Notes: generated by a model from the letters alone, not told the origin. Positions 45,601-55,426 are shown, counted from the stretch's first letter. The stretch is 64,000 bases of DNA from Akkermansiaceae bacterium UBA1506 (GCA_002323995.1 DCQY01000134.1:32250-96249); one strand, 5' to 3'. Made by a program: numbers and translations.

Positions 45601-48310
45601 CGAGGCCAACCGGGTGAAAAATGCAATCCAGCTACATGGTGCACGGGAGAACAACCTCAAGGCAATCGATGTGACGATCCCACGCGAAGAATTCGTCGTA
45701 GTTACGGGCCTAAGCGGATCCGGAAAATCAACTCTTGCCTTCGATATTCTCTTTGCCGAAGGGCAGCGCCGCTTTCTTGACAGCATGTCAACTTACGCCC
45801 GCCAATTCGTCGAGCAGATGGAACGTCCCGATATCGATATTGTTTCCGGGCTCCCTCCCACCGTCGCAATCGAGCAACGCATCTCCCGTGGAGGCGGAAA
45901 ATCTACGGTTGCCACTGTGACTGAAGTTTGGCATTTCCTGCGCCTTCTTTATGCCAAGGTGGGAACACAATTTTCCCCGGACTCCGACAAAAGAGTCGAG
46001 AAGCAAAGCGTCACTTCCATCGTCACCCGAATTCGCAAGGCTTCAAAAAATGGTAACCGCCCTGTCAAAGTAATGGCTCCGCTTATCAAGGCGCGAAAGG
46101 GTTACCACACCGAAGTGGCCGAGTTGGCCGGGCGGCAGGGCTTCGATACTCTGCTGGTCGACGGCCAGTTTGTAGAGGTAAAATCCTTCAAACGCCTCGA
46201 ACGATTCAAGGAACACTCCATTGACGTCATTATAGGGGAGGTGACTCCGAAAACCACTCCAGAAACTGTTCTTGAATTGGTGGAAACAGCACTCCGACTG
46301 GGCAAACGGACACTCCGCTTTCTAGATCCCGAAAATCGGATTCAGGTTGCCAACACTGAAATGAGCGATCCCGACACGGGTCGCTCCTTTGAAGAACTCG
46401 ATCCCCGCCTCTTCTCCTACAATTCCCCCCATGGCTGGTGCCCTCTATGCCGTGGCTATGGCACCATAGAGAAGCGCAGTGTCCGTTCCGATGAACGTGA
46501 TGCTGAATCACAGCTCGATGCTGAACTCCGTGAAGAACACCGTCGGTCCCGCGCAAAAGACGACAGTGAAACAGAAATTTGCCCGGAATGTAATGGAGCT
46601 CGACTCAATGAGGTTGCTCGATTTGTGCGTCTCGTGCAGGGAGATGAGAAAATCGCGATCCATGAACTTGCCGGTCTCTCAGTGAGCGAGGCCAAAAAGA
46701 AAATAAGTCATCTTAAATTCGAAGGTGAGAAAGCACTCATCACACGCGACATTCTGCCTGAAATCGTCCAGCGACTTCACTTCATGGAAGAAGTAGGCCT
46801 TGGATATCTTCAGCTGGATCGGTCCGCTACTACTCTCAGCGGAGGCGAAAGCCAGCGTATCCGCTTGGCAGCTCAACTAGGTTCCAATTTAAGAGGCGTT
46901 CTCTATGTTCTCGATGAACCCACAATCGGACTTCATCCCCGTGACAATGCCAACCTGCTGGACACCCTGGAAGCTCTGAAGGAAAAAGGTAACTCCCTTG
47001 TCGTAGTAGAACACGATGAGGAAACTATCCGTCGATCTGACCATCTCATCGATCTCGGCCCCGGAGCCGGGCAATTCGGGGGGGAGGTGGTATGGCAAGG
47101 ATCGCCTGAAAAGCTTTTCACCACGAAGAAAGGCAGCGGTGATTCACCCACCTTTGAGGCTTTCTCGCATCCGTTGACGCACCCGATGAGAGGAAGCCGA
47201 CGCAAACTCCCTGCCAAGAATCGCAAAGCTGGCTGGATTCGAATCAGGGGTGCTTCAGCCAACAACCTAAGGAATATCGATGTTCGTATTCCGGTGGGTC
47301 GCCTCACTGTCATAGCTGGCATTTCAGGCTCAGGTAAATCCAGCCTCATGCGAGGGGTGATCAAGCCCGCGGTTGATTCTGTTCTTAAAAGACCCAGAGG
47401 CAAGACAGTCCAGAAAACGGGGACAAAGACAAAGCCCACCCCGCAGCGCAAAACATGGAATTCCATTGAAGGAATCGATCAACTCGAAGCCGTTTATGAA
47501 GTTGATCAGTCCCCCATCGGGAAGACTTCACGATCCACCCCGGCTACCTATGTGAAAGTCTTTGACGAAATCCGCAAACTGTTCGCTCAGTTACCAGAGG
47601 CCCGTGCCCGCGGCTACACCCCTTCGCGCTTCTCTTTTAACACTGAAGGCGGACGCTGCGAAGCCTGCAAAGGCAACGGCCAGATCAAGCTTGAAATGAA
47701 TTTCCTTCCCACCACCTACGTGGTTTGCGAAGAATGTCAGGGGCGGCGCTTCAATAGCTCAACTCTCGAGATCAAATACAACGGTAAATCCATCGGTGAC
47801 ATCATGGATCTATCCATTGAGGAGGCGGCAAGCTTCTTTCAAGGCCACCCCAAGATCTCGCGGACGCTAAACCTGATGAATGATACTGGTCTCGGCTACC
47901 TTCGTCTCGGCCAACCCAGCCCCTCTGTTTCCGGAGGGGAAGCTCAGCGCATCAAACTCGTGTCCGAGTTAACGCGAGGCATGGGCCGTTCCGCCAACGC
48001 CCGCATTCGCCAAAATCGACAACCGAAGTCAAATCTCTATCTTATTGAGGAACCCAGCATTGGTCTCCACGCGGCTGACGTGAAACGTTTGCTCGAAGTG
48101 ATGCATCGTCTTGTAGATGACGGACACACCGTGATCGTCATCGAGCATAGTCTGGAGATCATGGGGGAAGCCGATCATCTCATTGAGATCGGACCCGAAG
48201 CCGGAGTTGATGGCGGCACCCTCGTGGCGGCAGGAACTCCGGAGGAGGTAAGCAAGGTTAACGACAGTCCGACGGCTCCATTTTTATTACGTGAATTGAA
48301 TCTCACCTGA
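42674..48310 (+). CDS. uvrA: tandem double-length UvrA excinuclease subunit
   Basis: An 1878-residue protein made of two complete UvrA units in one chain. Four ABC modules are seen: Walker A at about 39, 643, 1013 and 1550, and signature motifs at about 482 (LSGGETER), 837 (LSGGESQR), 1388 (LSGGESQR) and 1752 (VSGGEAQR). Four zinc modules have paired CxxC motifs: [49 protein letters not shown] and [17 protein letters not shown]. Three Walker B boxes end in DEPT, but the fourth reads LIEEPS. In nucleotide excision repair UvrA finds damage and loads UvrB, normally as a dimer; a fused dimer would make one chain the functional unit. Chlamydial UvrA has the same double length. A good GAGGA ribosome site precedes the ATG. 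Confidence 0.96.
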   Translation: MPKTPSKSTQSIEVRGARQNNLRGIDLDIPIGMLTVMTGPSGSGKSSLAFQTLYAEGQRRYVETFSPYTRQFFDRMDKPQVDAIHGIPPAIAIEQQNAVKTTRSTVGTITEINDYLKLLFPRLCRGYDPVSGEVIEPDTPESIHRKAVERFSRETTLLVLFSVPVPADTPIAEFFEFLQQQGYARVWIYENAYRVDSPDTYERKSLPGKVDVIQDRIAPAKRSRFLEAIERALDFGKGTVSLVEPSSGNRAAFSQGWTSPETGTILKPPLPGLFSFNHPMGACPECRGFGRVIGIDIDKALPDKSLSIAEGLVRAFQGEAYYECEEDLERCARARGLSIVTPFEDLSEEDQQWIIEGEGGNPEDAYQMGTWYGVRGFFEWLESRAYRMHVRVFLSRYRSYTVCNSCKGTRLKPEALNFKINKKTLPDLWRLSIDDLAEFFTTIKVRPNDRTTTMLYEEISNRLGYLREVGLGYLNLDRSTRTLSGGETERVNLTTCLGASLTNTLFVLDEPTVGLHPRDVGKLIGVMQRLRDLGNTLVVVEHEEAVIRAADHLVDIGPGRGEEGGKLVYAGPGAHTAAQAKPLAKAHQESLTLRYLGGEQEIPLPTKRRKAKHQLTIKRATQHNLKKLDADIPLGVFCCVTGVSGSGKSTLIHSVLYGNLLKELGLSSAAAEVGFCKGITGASRIREVVMVDQAPLAKTPRSTPAVYTGIFEPIRKLFTETPDGKSRALTPGYFSFNSGAGRCSRCMGNGYEKVEMQFLSDLYVTCPECEGKRYTPEALEIELEGKNIHQVLSMTVTEAIKFFSTIDNRKAQTVVGGLKLLSEVGLSYLRLGQPLNTLSGGESQRLKLIGHLLAKPKRSKKDGKTTLLIFDEPTTGLHFDDTRMLLKVFERLVEAGDSVVVIEHNLDVIKCADHIIDLGPEAGVNGGEIVVAGSPEEVMTDARSHTGHYLAQHLTPRRSVARDQLKVADSTNPVLYEANRVKNAIQLHGARENNLKAIDVTIPREEFVVVTGLSGSGKSTLAFDILFAEGQRRFLDSMSTYARQFVEQMERPDIDIVSGLPPTVAIEQRISRGGGKSTVATVTEVWHFLRLLYAKVGTQFSPDSDKRVEKQSVTSIVTRIRKASKNGNRPVKVMAPLIKARKGYHTEVAELAGRQGFDTLLVDGQFVEVKSFKRLERFKEHSIDVIIGEVTPKTTPETVLELVETALRLGKRTLRFLDPENRIQVANTEMSDPDTGRSFEELDPRLFSYNSPHGWCPLCRGYGTIEKRSVRSDERDAESQLDAELREEHRRSRAKDDSETEICPECNGARLNEVARFVRLVQGDEKIAIHELAGLSVSEAKKKISHLKFEGEKALITRDILPEIVQRLHFMEEVGLGYLQLDRSATTLSGGESQRIRLAAQLGSNLRGVLYVLDEPTIGLHPRDNANLLDTLEALKEKGNSLVVVEHDEETIRRSDHLIDLGPGAGQFGGEVVWQGSPEKLFTTKKGSGDSPTFEAFSHPLTHPMRGSRRKLPAKNRKAGWIRIRGASANNLRNIDVRIPVGRLTVIAGISGSGKSSLMRGVIKPAVDSVLKRPRGKTVQKTGTKTKPTPQRKTWNSIEGIDQLEAVYEVDQSPIGKTSRSTPATYVKVFDEIRKLFAQLPEARARGYTPSRFSFNTEGGRCEACKGNGQIKLEMNFLPTTYVVCEECQGRRFNSSTLEIKYNGKSIGDIMDLSIEEAASFFQGHPKISRTLNLMNDTGLGYLRLGQPSPSVSGGEAQRIKLVSELTRGMGRSANARIRQNRQPKSNLYLIEEPSIGLHAADVKRLLEVMHRLVDDGHTVIVIEHSLEIMGEADHLIEIGPEAGVDGGTLVAAGTPEEVSKVNDSPTAPFLLRELNLT

Positions 48311-48366
48311 TCAGATCCCGACCATTGCCGCTTGTTGTATAGACGACAATACGATAAAACTCTTGA

Positions 48367-48846
48367 ATGGAGTCCTACCTCTCTTCTGCCTCGGGTGATG
48401 TTTCTGCAGCTATTATCGATCAGCTCGCCAGAACTAGAGGCTGGACCATGTTCGTCAGCGTGATGCTCTGGCTTGGTGCCGGCTTTCTTTTACTCGCTGG
48501 AATTGGCCTGCTCGTCATAGGTATGATCGGGAATGCTGCCGGGGGAGAGAACTTCGACGAGATGAGTAATTCGATGGGAGGTACCATAGGCATGGTGGCC
48601 ATCGGCGTCTTATATCTCGTTTTTGCCGTCCTTTACATTTTTCCAGCGTTGAAACTGAGCAAGTTTTCCTCTCGCTGCAGCGAACTAAAAAACGCTCAGA
48701 CCGAAACAATGTTAGTGGCTGCACTAAACGAAATGCGTGCCTTTTGGAAATTTTTGGGCATATCGCTGATAGTCCTAATTTCGCTTTACCCATTCGTTAT
48801 CGCCGGAGCCGTTGTCGTCGGCGTCTTCAGCGCCGAAGCGATGTAG
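48367..48846 (+). CDS. DUF5362-like small membrane protein
   Basis: A 159-residue protein with three or four hydrophobic segments (about 28-55, 70-95 and 125-155) separated by a short polar, Gly/Asn-rich loop. It resembles the DUF5362 group of small inner-membrane proteins seen in Bacteroidetes and Verrucomicrobia. No catalytic residues are visible and no function is known. It follows uvrA after 56 bases; a shared transcript is possible but not shown. Confidence 0.7.
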   Translation: MESYLSSASGDVSAAIIDQLARTRGWTMFVSVMLWLGAGFLLLAGIGLLVIGMIGNAAGGENFDEMSNSMGGTIGMVAIGVLYLVFAVLYIFPALKLSKFSSRCSELKNAQTETMLVAALNEMRAFWKFLGISLIVLISLYPFVIAGAVVVGVFSAEAM

Positions 48847-48919
48847 GACATGAGACACAAGCCAGTCCCGCGTTGATACGACTCGGTCTTTCGAGATTCC
48901 TTCAAGTGGATTAAGCCGT

Positions 48920-49216
48920 CTACTCGGTCGCTTCCTCGATTTTCTTGACCGCATCATTGACCGCTTCTTTGGCCCTTTTAGAAGCGGCATCGGCCGCTTC
49001 TCTGACCTTTTCCGTGGCTTCGTCGGCTGCTTTCCTGGCATCTTTCTTAATGTTTTCAGCAGCCTTCTTCATCGCATCGTCGGCCGCGTCTTCCACTTCC
49101 CTCATAGCTTCAGCAGCATCTTCCTTAATGCCCTCGACCGTCTTTTCACAACTCACTAGAAAAAGGCCGGTGAAAACAACCAGCAGGGCTATCAATGCTT
49201 CAATCTTTGCAGTCAT
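48920..49216 (-). CDS. Ala-rich helical lipoprotein with 11-residue periodicity
   Basis: A 98-residue protein with a signal sequence and lipobox LVSC (Cys23), so probably lipidated and anchored in a membrane. The mature part is almost entirely Ala, Lys, Asp and Glu with the pattern AADDAMKKAAEN, KKDARKAADEA, KVREAADAASKRA, a period near 11 residues that predicts one long amphipathic helix, like LEA-type or apolipoprotein-type repeats. It is convergent with the DUF5362-like gene and divergent from leuC. Low-complexity composition makes distant homology hard to judge. A role in envelope stability is a guess. Confidence 0.72.
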   Translation of the reverse strand: MTAKIEALIALLVVFTGLFLVSCEKTVEGIKEDAAEAMREVEDAADDAMKKAAENIKKDARKAADEATEKVREAADAASKRAKEAVNDAVKKIEEATE

Positions 49217-49253
49217 TTTAATCGTGGTTCAGAGATGATTTGGTTTGCCCAAC

Positions 49254-49286
49254 TTCAGGCCTAAACTAGCATCGAAAAGGCCTGAA
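49254..49286. repeat. inverted repeat upstream of leuC
   Basis: TTCAGGCC (49254-49261) and GGCCTGAA (49279-49286) are perfectly complementary around a 17-base gap, about 117 bases before the leuC start and 38 bases before the start of the divergent lipoprotein gene. No T-run follows. It could be an operator for either gene, but no regulator family can be assigned. Confidence 0.3.
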
Positions 49287-49402
49287 AATCAATAAGTCCT
49301 AAGTGTTTTTTTACCCTTGGAAAGCCTCAAGGCAATTATATTTCTGTTATCCTCCGCGGCAACCTTGTGCTACTGTCCCGACCGATTTTACACCACAGGT
49401 AT

Positions 49403-50830
49403 ATGAGCAAAAGCCTCTTCGAAAAAGTATGGGAAGCCCACTCAGTGAAGCAGTTGTCCAACGGACAGACTCAGCTTTTGATTGGCACCCACCTCATCCA
49501 TGAGGTCACGAGTCCGCAGGCGTTTGGAATGCTTCGTGATCTTGGCCTCAAGGTGAAGTATCCCAACCGCACTTTTGCAACGGTCGACCACATCGTTCCA
49601 ACAAGGAGCCAAGTTGAACCGTTCGAAGATAACCTGGCCCAAGATATGATCAGTGCGCTGCGCCAGAACTGTAAAGAGTTTGGTGTCACCTTTTTTGATA
49701 TCGGTAGCGGTGGTCAGGGTATCGTCCACGTCGTGGGTCCCGAGCAGGGCATCACCCAGCCGGGTTCAACCATTGCCTGCGGCGATTCTCACACCGCAAC
49801 TCACGGTGCTTTTGGGGCTATCGCTTTCGGTATCGGTACCACGCAGATTCGTGATGTATTGGCCACCCAGACCATGGCCATGACCAAGCTCAACGTCCGT
49901 CGGATCAATGTTGATGGTGAGCTTCCTCCCGGTGTCTACGCCAAAGATGTCGCGCTCCACATTATTAAACTACTCGGAGCAAAGGGCGGCATCGGCTATG
50001 CCTACGAATACGGAGGCAGCGTTTTCGACAATTTCTCCATGGAGGAACGCATGACCGTCTGCAACATGTCAATCGAAGGAGGCGCCCGGTGCGGCTACGT
50101 CAATCCCGACGAAAAGACTTTCGATTATCTCAAAGATCGCAACTTCTGCCCCAAAGGTGACGACTGGACTACCGCCGTGGCCGAGTGGAAAGCAATCGCC
50201 TCTGACCCTGATTGCACCTACGACGACGTCGTTGTGATCCGCGCCGAGGATATTGCTCCCTCTGTGACTTGGGGCATTTCGCCCGATCATGGCATCTTCG
50301 TGAATGAGAGAATTCCTTCCGTTTCCGATGTGGAAGGTGAGGAGGAAAGAGCCTCGATCGAGGAAGCCCTAGAATACATGAAGTTCGAAGGTGGTGCTCC
50401 CATTGCCGGCACACCGGTAGACGTCTGTTTCATCGGTAGTTGCACGAACGGCCGTCTATCCGATTTCCGCGAAGCGGCCAAATATCTCAAAGGCCACAAG
50501 GTCGCCGACGGTGTCCAAGCCATCGCCGTCCCTGGATCCGAAATCGTAGATCACCTGTGCCGAGAAGAAGGTCTCCATGCCATCTTCGAAGAAGCAGGAT
50601 TCGAGTGGCGAGGCGCTGGCTGCTCTATGTGTTTAGCCATGAACCCCGACAAACTGGTAGGTGACCAACTATGCGCGAGTTCGAGTAACCGAAACTTTAA
50701 AGGCCGACAGGGAAGCCCAACAGGACGCACGATCCTGATGTCACCAGTCATGGTAGCAGCTGCCGCAGTTAAAGGAGCTGTAGCTGACGCTCGCCAAGTG
50801 TTTCAGGTCAATGAGACTGTAGCCGCCTAA
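49403..50830 (+). CDS. leuC: 3-isopropylmalate dehydratase large subunit
   Basis: A 475-residue LeuC from the ATG at 49403; an in-frame start at 49367 gives a 12-residue extension unlike the family. The [4Fe-4S] cluster ligands are Cys347 in GSCTNGR and Cys407/Cys410 in [11 protein letters not shown], the same numbers as in E. coli. The N terminus [15 protein letters not shown] is typical. With LeuD it isomerises isopropylmalate in leucine synthesis. leuD is not next to it; the following DNA holds an SRP RNA gene on the other strand. Confidence 0.96.
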   Translation: MSKSLFEKVWEAHSVKQLSNGQTQLLIGTHLIHEVTSPQAFGMLRDLGLKVKYPNRTFATVDHIVPTRSQVEPFEDNLAQDMISALRQNCKEFGVTFFDIGSGGQGIVHVVGPEQGITQPGSTIACGDSHTATHGAFGAIAFGIGTTQIRDVLATQTMAMTKLNVRRINVDGELPPGVYAKDVALHIIKLLGAKGGIGYAYEYGGSVFDNFSMEERMTVCNMSIEGGARCGYVNPDEKTFDYLKDRNFCPKGDDWTTAVAEWKAIASDPDCTYDDVVVIRAEDIAPSVTWGISPDHGIFVNERIPSVSDVEGEEERASIEEALEYMKFEGGAPIAGTPVDVCFIGSCTNGRLSDFREAAKYLKGHKVADGVQAIAVPGSEIVDHLCREEGLHAIFEEAGFEWRGAGCSMCLAMNPDKLVGDQLCASSSNRNFKGRQGSPTGRTILMSPVMVAAAAVKGAVADARQVFQVNETVAA

Positions 50831-50840
50831 ACCCAACGAA

Positions 50841-50937
50841 GAGTGCCAGAGAACTGCGGCAATCATGGACAAGCTACCGTTGCTGCCTTCCGGCCCTGGC
50901 GGAGTTTACCTGCCATGACTCCACAGCCTCTGACGGG
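50841..50937 (-). ncRNA. ffs: small bacterial signal recognition particle RNA (4.5S)
   Basis: The minus strand carries the conserved SRP RNA core: GCAGGTAAACTCCGCCAGG, then GCCGGAAGGCAGCAACGG, which matches the domain IV hairpin with the GGAA tetraloop and the Ffh-binding internal loops. The ends pair over about 14 bases (50845-50859 with 50921-50934) with one bulge, giving a single long hairpin of about 95 nt, the short form without an Alu domain. It binds Ffh to target membrane and secreted proteins. It lies between leuC and trpB, antisense to both. End positions are approximate. Confidence 0.9.
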
Positions 50938-51010
50938 GCGAATATACACAGCTCATCAAAAATGCGAGCATTGAAAACAATTCGATCATTCGGAACGTAA
51001 TCATCCAGAC

Positions 51011-52222
51011 ATGAGCACGGTAACCACGGAAGCACTACCTGACGCCAGCGGCCACTACGGAACTTTTGGCGGACGCTTTGTTCCTGAAACTCTTGTTGCA
51101 GCGCTCAATGAATTGACGGCAGAGTACGAGAGGGCCAAAAAGGATCCGAAATTCCAGACCGAATTGAAACAGTTGCTCGCCGAGTTTTGCGGCCGTGAAA
51201 CCCCCCTCTATTACGCCGAGCGATGGACTGAGAAACTCGGCGGAGCTAAGATTTATCTTAAGCGCGAAGATTTGCTTCACACCGGAGCCCACAAGATCAA
51301 TAACGCCCTAGGTCAGATTTTATTGGCTAAGCGCCTCGGGAAGAAGCGAATCATTGCTGAAACCGGCGCCGGCCAACACGGCGTTGCCACGGCCACCGTT
51401 GCTGCCCGCTTTGGCATGGAGTGCGTCGTTTACATGGGCGCTATTGATATGGAACGGCAGCACCTCAACGTTGTCCGGATGCGGCTACTCGGTTCCGAAG
51501 TTCGCGGAGTCGAAGCTGGCCAAAAGACCCTTAAGGAAGCGGTCAACGAAGCCCTGCGCGACTGGGTGACAAATGTCGGTGATACGCACTACATCCTCGG
51601 GAGTGCCTTGGGACCGCATCCCTATCCAATGATGGTGCGTGACTTTCACCGAGTTATTGGGGTCGAAGCACGGGCTCAAATCATGGAGCGCGAAGAACGG
51701 CTTCCTGATCTCCTCGTTGCATGCGTTGGCGGAGGTTCGAACGCAATCGGATTGTTTCATCCCTTTCTCGATGCCGAAGAGGTAAAAATGGTCGGTGTTG
51801 AAGCTGGCGGTCACGGTATAAAGCAAGGCGAACATGCTGCCCGTTTCCAAGGTGGCAAACTCGGCGTCCTCCAAGGCACCAAAACCTGGCTCCTTGCTGA
51901 CGACGACGGTCAGATCGAGCTAACTCACTCGGTTTCAGCAGGGCTCGACTATGCAGCCGTGGGTCCAGAGCACGCTTTTCTCCAAGACGCAGGCCGAGTG
52001 GAATACACCTATGCTACAGATGACGAAGCTCTTGCTGCCTTCAAGGGACTCGCTGCCGTTGAGGGGATCATTCCCGCTCTAGAAACTTCTCACGCGTTAG
52101 CTTACGTCAACAAAGTTGCTCCTACCATGGGCAAAGATCAAATCATCGTGGTCAACCTGTCCGGGCGTGGTGACAAGGACGTGGAGCAGGCTTCCAAGTA
52201 TCTCCTACCAGAAGAGGGCTGA
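51011..52222 (+). CDS. trpB: tryptophan synthase beta chain
   Basis: A 403-residue TrpB1-type subunit that joins indole and serine to make tryptophan. The PLP lysine is Lys95 in HTGAHKINN, the substrate glutamate is in AETGAGQHG, and the phosphate loop is [10 protein letters not shown]. It is of standard length. No trpA or other trp gene is adjacent, so the pathway is dispersed. The next gene is convergent with 21 bases between stops. Confidence 0.97.
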   Translation: MSTVTTEALPDASGHYGTFGGRFVPETLVAALNELTAEYERAKKDPKFQTELKQLLAEFCGRETPLYYAERWTEKLGGAKIYLKREDLLHTGAHKINNALGQILLAKRLGKKRIIAETGAGQHGVATATVAARFGMECVVYMGAIDMERQHLNVVRMRLLGSEVRGVEAGQKTLKEAVNEALRDWVTNVGDTHYILGSALGPHPYPMMVRDFHRVIGVEARAQIMEREERLPDLLVACVGGGSNAIGLFHPFLDAEEVKMVGVEAGGHGIKQGEHAARFQGGKLGVLQGTKTWLLADDDGQIELTHSVSAGLDYAAVGPEHAFLQDAGRVEYTYATDDEALAAFKGLAAVEGIIPALETSHALAYVNKVAPTMGKDQIIVVNLSGRGDKDVEQASKYLLPEEG

Positions 52223-52243
52223 TTTCTATGAGAGCAATGGTCG

Positions 52244-53170
52244 TTATTCGGGAACTTCGCCTGAAATAACACCTCCGGTAGCATCGGGTCTTACCGTAGT
52301 AGGAACCTCGCCCGCGGGCTTGGTTGCCCCGCCTTGGGTGGAGACAATCTGTCGCTTGGATCCGTAAATATCGTCAAGAAGGGCTTCAACCATTAGGCGG
52401 AGATCCTCAACTTCATTCTCGCTAAGAACCTCCTGTTCAGGAAGGTCAACCCGTTCCTGAATTCCTTTCAAACTGCCTCGAATATCTTTCACCGTATCGC
52501 TGACCTGAATTCGCGACTCCATGGTCTTGAGGTTGCCGATGAAATACTCGACCACCTCCGGACGCGCAAGAATAGAAGCTTTCTCCGGACTATAAGGATT
52601 AAGTGAAGCCGTGCAGCCAATCTCGAACGCTCGCAGCCAACCCGCGAGGCTGATCAAGTTCGCCGAATCGACATCCCGGATCATAACCATTTCTTTTTCG
52701 ACATCCTTCTGAGTTCGAGCCAGTTCAATCTTCAATTCTTCCCAGTCACTTCCGGCCGCTTTCTGAAGCAAGCTGTTCATGTGACTCGAAATTCGGCTCC
52801 CCGAACCGAGTCCCTTAGCATGAGTCAGCAGCGTGCGACCTACCGGCTCAAGGTCATAAACCTGCTCGGACTCAACCGCAAAGAATCCATCAGCAAGGAG
52901 AAAGCCAACGCTCAGAGCCAGTTCAGCTCGATCCTGCGGGACTTCCTTGGGCCACTGCCGTTTCAATTCGTCGTAGGGCAAAGGTCGAAGTGTCTGCAGA
53001 TCCTCAAAAATCTTTCGGATGGAGGGCGTCGTAAATTGGTTCACCCCGAATTCCTCACGAACGTGATCATCCTCAAGCAGTTCCTCCGGAATCTCTTGCC
53101 CAAAAAGAAAGCCGGTCAATCCAACGATGCCAATGCCCATGGAGGCGAGGTATTTGAAATTTCTAGACAT
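52244..53170 (-). CDS. secreted hypothetical protein
   Basis: A 308-residue protein I do not recognise. Residues 1-24 form a signal peptide ending near LFGQE. The mature protein is acidic and mainly helical, without cysteine clusters or known catalytic motifs; one blocky region (about 60-110) reads LRPLPYDELKRQWP and AELALSVGFLLADGFFAVE. The last 40 residues are Gly/Pro/Thr-rich and probably disordered. It is divergent from the L,D-transpeptidase gene with 216 bases between starts, a spacer that must contain both promoters. Likely an envelope protein of Verrucomicrobiota. Confidence 0.7.
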   Translation of the reverse strand: MSRNFKYLASMGIGIVGLTGFLFGQEIPEELLEDDHVREEFGVNQFTTPSIRKIFEDLQTLRPLPYDELKRQWPKEVPQDRAELALSVGFLLADGFFAVESEQVYDLEPVGRTLLTHAKGLGSGSRISSHMNSLLQKAAGSDWEELKIELARTQKDVEKEMVMIRDVDSANLISLAGWLRAFEIGCTASLNPYSPEKASILARPEVVEYFIGNLKTMESRIQVSDTVKDIRGSLKGIQERVDLPEQEVLSENEVEDLRLMVEALLDDIYGSKRQIVSTQGGATKPAGEVPTTVRPDATGGVISGEVPE

Positions 53171-53386
53171 GGGATAGCTGACGAATCACTCTCTTCAGTG
53201 CGACTGAAAGGTAAATCTAACAGGAAAGAATGCTAGAAATTTGTCTTTTACTTAAGATTAGTTTACATTTTTTCTGCAGATTTTCTGCTGACCACTTTTA
53301 CACACTCTCACATCCTAAATCTCGGGAATCAGCATAGAGGCATTCTAATAGAACCGCCTACCCTTCGTTATAGCTGCGAGACCCGA

Positions 53387-54331
53387 ATGAGAGTAAAAAA
53401 ACAAATCCAGCTGGCTCTCCTGTTTTTAATGAGCGCCATTCTTTTACTTTCAACAAGTTGCGTCACTAAGACAGCGGCGAAAAGGGACACATTTAATGTA
53501 CTCAAAATATCAATACCCGCCCAGGAGATGATCCTTTACAGGGAGGGTAAAATGGTCAAATCCTATCCAGTTTCGACTTCAAAATTCGGTCTTGGAAACG
53601 AAAAAGGGAGCTATCGCACCCCTCTCGGTCGCATGGAGATCGCTGAAAAAATTGGAAGCGGTAGGCCAGCGGGGGCCGTTTTTAAGAGCCGCAAATGGAC
53701 CGGCGAAGTGATTAAGCCTGATTCGCCGGGCCGTGATCCCATTGTTTCCCGGATTCTCTGGCTGCGCGGGACAGAAAAGAAAAACGACAATACCTACTCG
53801 CGCTGCATATACATTCACGGTACCGCGGCAGAAAAAGACATCGGCAAACCGGTCAGCTACGGTTGCATCCGCATGACCTCGAACGATGTGATCGATCTTT
53901 ACCGCAAGGTGGGCGAAGGAGCGACCGTTTACATCACCAAAAAAGACCTTGGCGAGGAAGTCCCCTTGGCTCCAAGAATCGGTAACTCAAATGAAGTTGA
54001 GATTGAGGCCTTACCTCTTAGTCCCATCAAACATGCGATTCCGGCCTTTCAGCCGAATCTGACCTCTCAGAGCGGCGCCACACCAGGGGAACACGCTGCC
54101 TACGCCCCCACGGCTCACGTGACCACCACTTCGGCAGCTCTCCCTTCCGCTCATCCAGCTGAGCTTACCAATCCTGAAACGCTATTCCAGCCTGGAGCAC
54201 CCGCGCGTATGGCACCGCCCGCTCGAGAACGCGGCGCTCCCGCAACCGTTCCGTTCCAGATTCCGCAAACAGACCCCACCGAAGCTCCAAGGAAGCGGGA
54301 ATTCCGCCCGTTCCGTATGAGTTCTACCTGA
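53387..54331 (+). CDS. YkuD-type L,D-transpeptidase
   Basis: A 314-residue protein with an N-terminal signal segment and Cys25 in LSTSC, possibly a lipoprotein. The YkuD domain (about 38-188) has His144 in YIHGTAAEKDIG and the catalytic Cys160 in VSYGCIRM, so the active site is complete. It would make 3-3 cross-links in peptidoglycan or attach proteins to it. The last 110 residues are Pro/Ala/Thr-rich, likely disordered, and may span or bind the cell wall. It is immediately upstream of rpsT but the latter has its own promoter. Confidence 0.88.
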   Translation: MRVKKQIQLALLFLMSAILLLSTSCVTKTAAKRDTFNVLKISIPAQEMILYREGKMVKSYPVSTSKFGLGNEKGSYRTPLGRMEIAEKIGSGRPAGAVFKSRKWTGEVIKPDSPGRDPIVSRILWLRGTEKKNDNTYSRCIYIHGTAAEKDIGKPVSYGCIRMTSNDVIDLYRKVGEGATVYITKKDLGEEVPLAPRIGNSNEVEIEALPLSPIKHAIPAFQPNLTSQSGATPGEHAAYAPTAHVTTTSAALPSAHPAELTNPETLFQPGAPARMAPPARERGAPATVPFQIPQTDPTEAPRKREFRPFRMSST

Positions 54332-54344
54332 GGCTGTTTCTCCC

Positions 54345-54372
54345 TTGACGCAGAGCTTAAATCGATTACGTT
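54345..54372 (+). promoter_or_regulatory. sigma70-type promoter of rpsT
   Basis: TTGACG at 54345-54350 is close to the consensus -35 box, and TACGTT at 54367-54372 is a weak -10 box at a 16-base spacing. Transcription would start near 54379, about 35 bases before the rpsT ATG. The strong -35 and its position just after the upstream gene support it. Confidence 0.55.
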
Positions 54373-54413
54373 CCGCGCCCTCAGACACGCTTTTGGGGAA
54401 AAATTCAAGAAAA

Positions 54414-54677
54414 ATGGCCAATACCAGATCAGCACTCAAGCGCGTCCGTCAGACAAAAACCCAGACGGCTCGCAATCGCAACCTTAAGTCTCGCGTGAAA
54501 GACACCCGTAAGGATGCTCTTGCTGCTGTTGAGGAGGGCAATAAAAAAGCGGCTGCAACTGCTTACAACGCGTTCGCATCCGCTGCCGACAAGGCTGCCA
54601 AAGGTGGTGCCATGCACAAAAATACAGCCAGCCGCCTGAAGGGGCGTATCGCCGCTAAAGTGAGCAGCCTCTCCTAG
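54414..54677 (+). CDS. rpsT: 30S ribosomal protein S20
   Basis: An 87-residue S20 starting at the ATG at 54414 (MANTRSALKRVRQTKTQTAR); the open frame to the left is not part of the protein. It is rich in Lys, Arg and Ala and all helical, as expected for this 16S rRNA-binding protein. A promoter lies just upstream and an intrinsic terminator 60 bases downstream, so it is probably a single-gene transcript. Confidence 0.96.
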   Translation: MANTRSALKRVRQTKTQTARNRNLKSRVKDTRKDALAAVEEGNKKAAATAYNAFASAADKAAKGGAMHKNTASRLKGRIAAKVSSLS

Positions 54678-54736
54678 GAGCATCGAACACTTCTCCCCAC
54701 ACCATCAGGTCACCTTACCCCCTGATCAAAACCAGA

Positions 54737-54767
54737 CCCCCGTCATCTGATGGGGGTTTTTTTATTC
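54737..54767 (+). terminator. rho-independent terminator of rpsT
   Basis: ACCCCC (54737-54742) pairs with GGGGGT (54753-54758) around a short loop and is followed by seven T, then ATT. It sits 60 bases after the rpsT stop and before the convergent FKBP gene. Confidence 0.88.
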
Positions 54768-54885
54768 CCTGAAATGCCCTTGTGAGGTCGGACCGCGATC
54801 TACAAAACAGCCAATTACCAACTACCTTTCTCGAAAACAGGGATTATGGCCGCATTGGAAATGAACCTGAGCGATCCGGCGTCGG

Positions 54886-55371
54886 TCAATGGTGAACCCG
54901 GATCAACTCCACATCGAAGATCAAGGTCTCGTTGGGACCGATCTTTGGAGGGGACCCGGCAGCTCCATAGGCGAGGTGAGGAGGAATCGTGAATCGAAAC
55001 CTTGAACCTTCCTGCATCAACGGAATACCTTCCGTCCACCCGGAAATCACCTGTTGGAGTGAAAAAGTAGCCGGTTGCCCCCTCTGCACACTGCTATCAA
55101 AAACCGTTCCGTTCGTGAGTTTTCCGGTGTAATGCACCGTGACCATCGAATACGCAGTTGGTCGTGGTCCCGTTCCATGACTAAGTATCTCATATTGCAG
55201 TCCTGAATAAGTGCGTTGGCGGCCAGACGCAATAGCCTGCGACTCACCGCTGACTGAGAAGGAACTCGATGCATTCGGGGAAGCGAATTCCGACTTATTG
55301 GACTGACAGCCTGCAGTGATCAAAACGATCAATGGAAGCTTCAGAAGGAAAAAAGAGATTGTTTTCATCAT
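54886..55371 (-). CDS. FKBP-type peptidyl-prolyl isomerase lipoprotein
   Basis: A 161-residue protein. The signal ends at TAGC (Cys22), suggesting a lipoprotein, followed by a Ser-rich linker (about 23-50) and an FKBP domain (about 55-161) with VTVHYTGKLTNGTVFDSS, VISGWTEGIPLM and RFTIPPHLAYGAAG, including the usual active-site Tyr, Asp, Phe and Trp positions. It would help fold envelope proteins. It is the last gene of a leftward group after lspA and the rhodanese-like gene; the gap to the latter is 55 bases. Confidence 0.9.
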   Translation of the reverse strand: MMKTISFFLLKLPLIVLITAGCQSNKSEFASPNASSSFSVSGESQAIASGRQRTYSGLQYEILSHGTGPRPTAYSMVTVHYTGKLTNGTVFDSSVQRGQPATFSLQQVISGWTEGIPLMQEGSRFRFTIPPHLAYGAAGSPPKIGPNETLIFDVELIRVHH

Positions 55372-55426
55372 TCCAATTTCAAGCTGCTTTAAATTCGATA
55401 CTTTCGAAAGGTAAAAACCAAAGACG

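Noticed and set aside
48945..49238. Rightward 97-residue frame opposite the helical lipoprotein gene
   Set aside because: It is the complement of a low-complexity Ala-rich gene and has no ribosome site or conserved motif.
49235..49264. Nine-codon frame before leuC as a leucine leader peptide
   Set aside because: It contains only one Leu codon, and no terminator hairpin follows, so attenuation by it is not supported.
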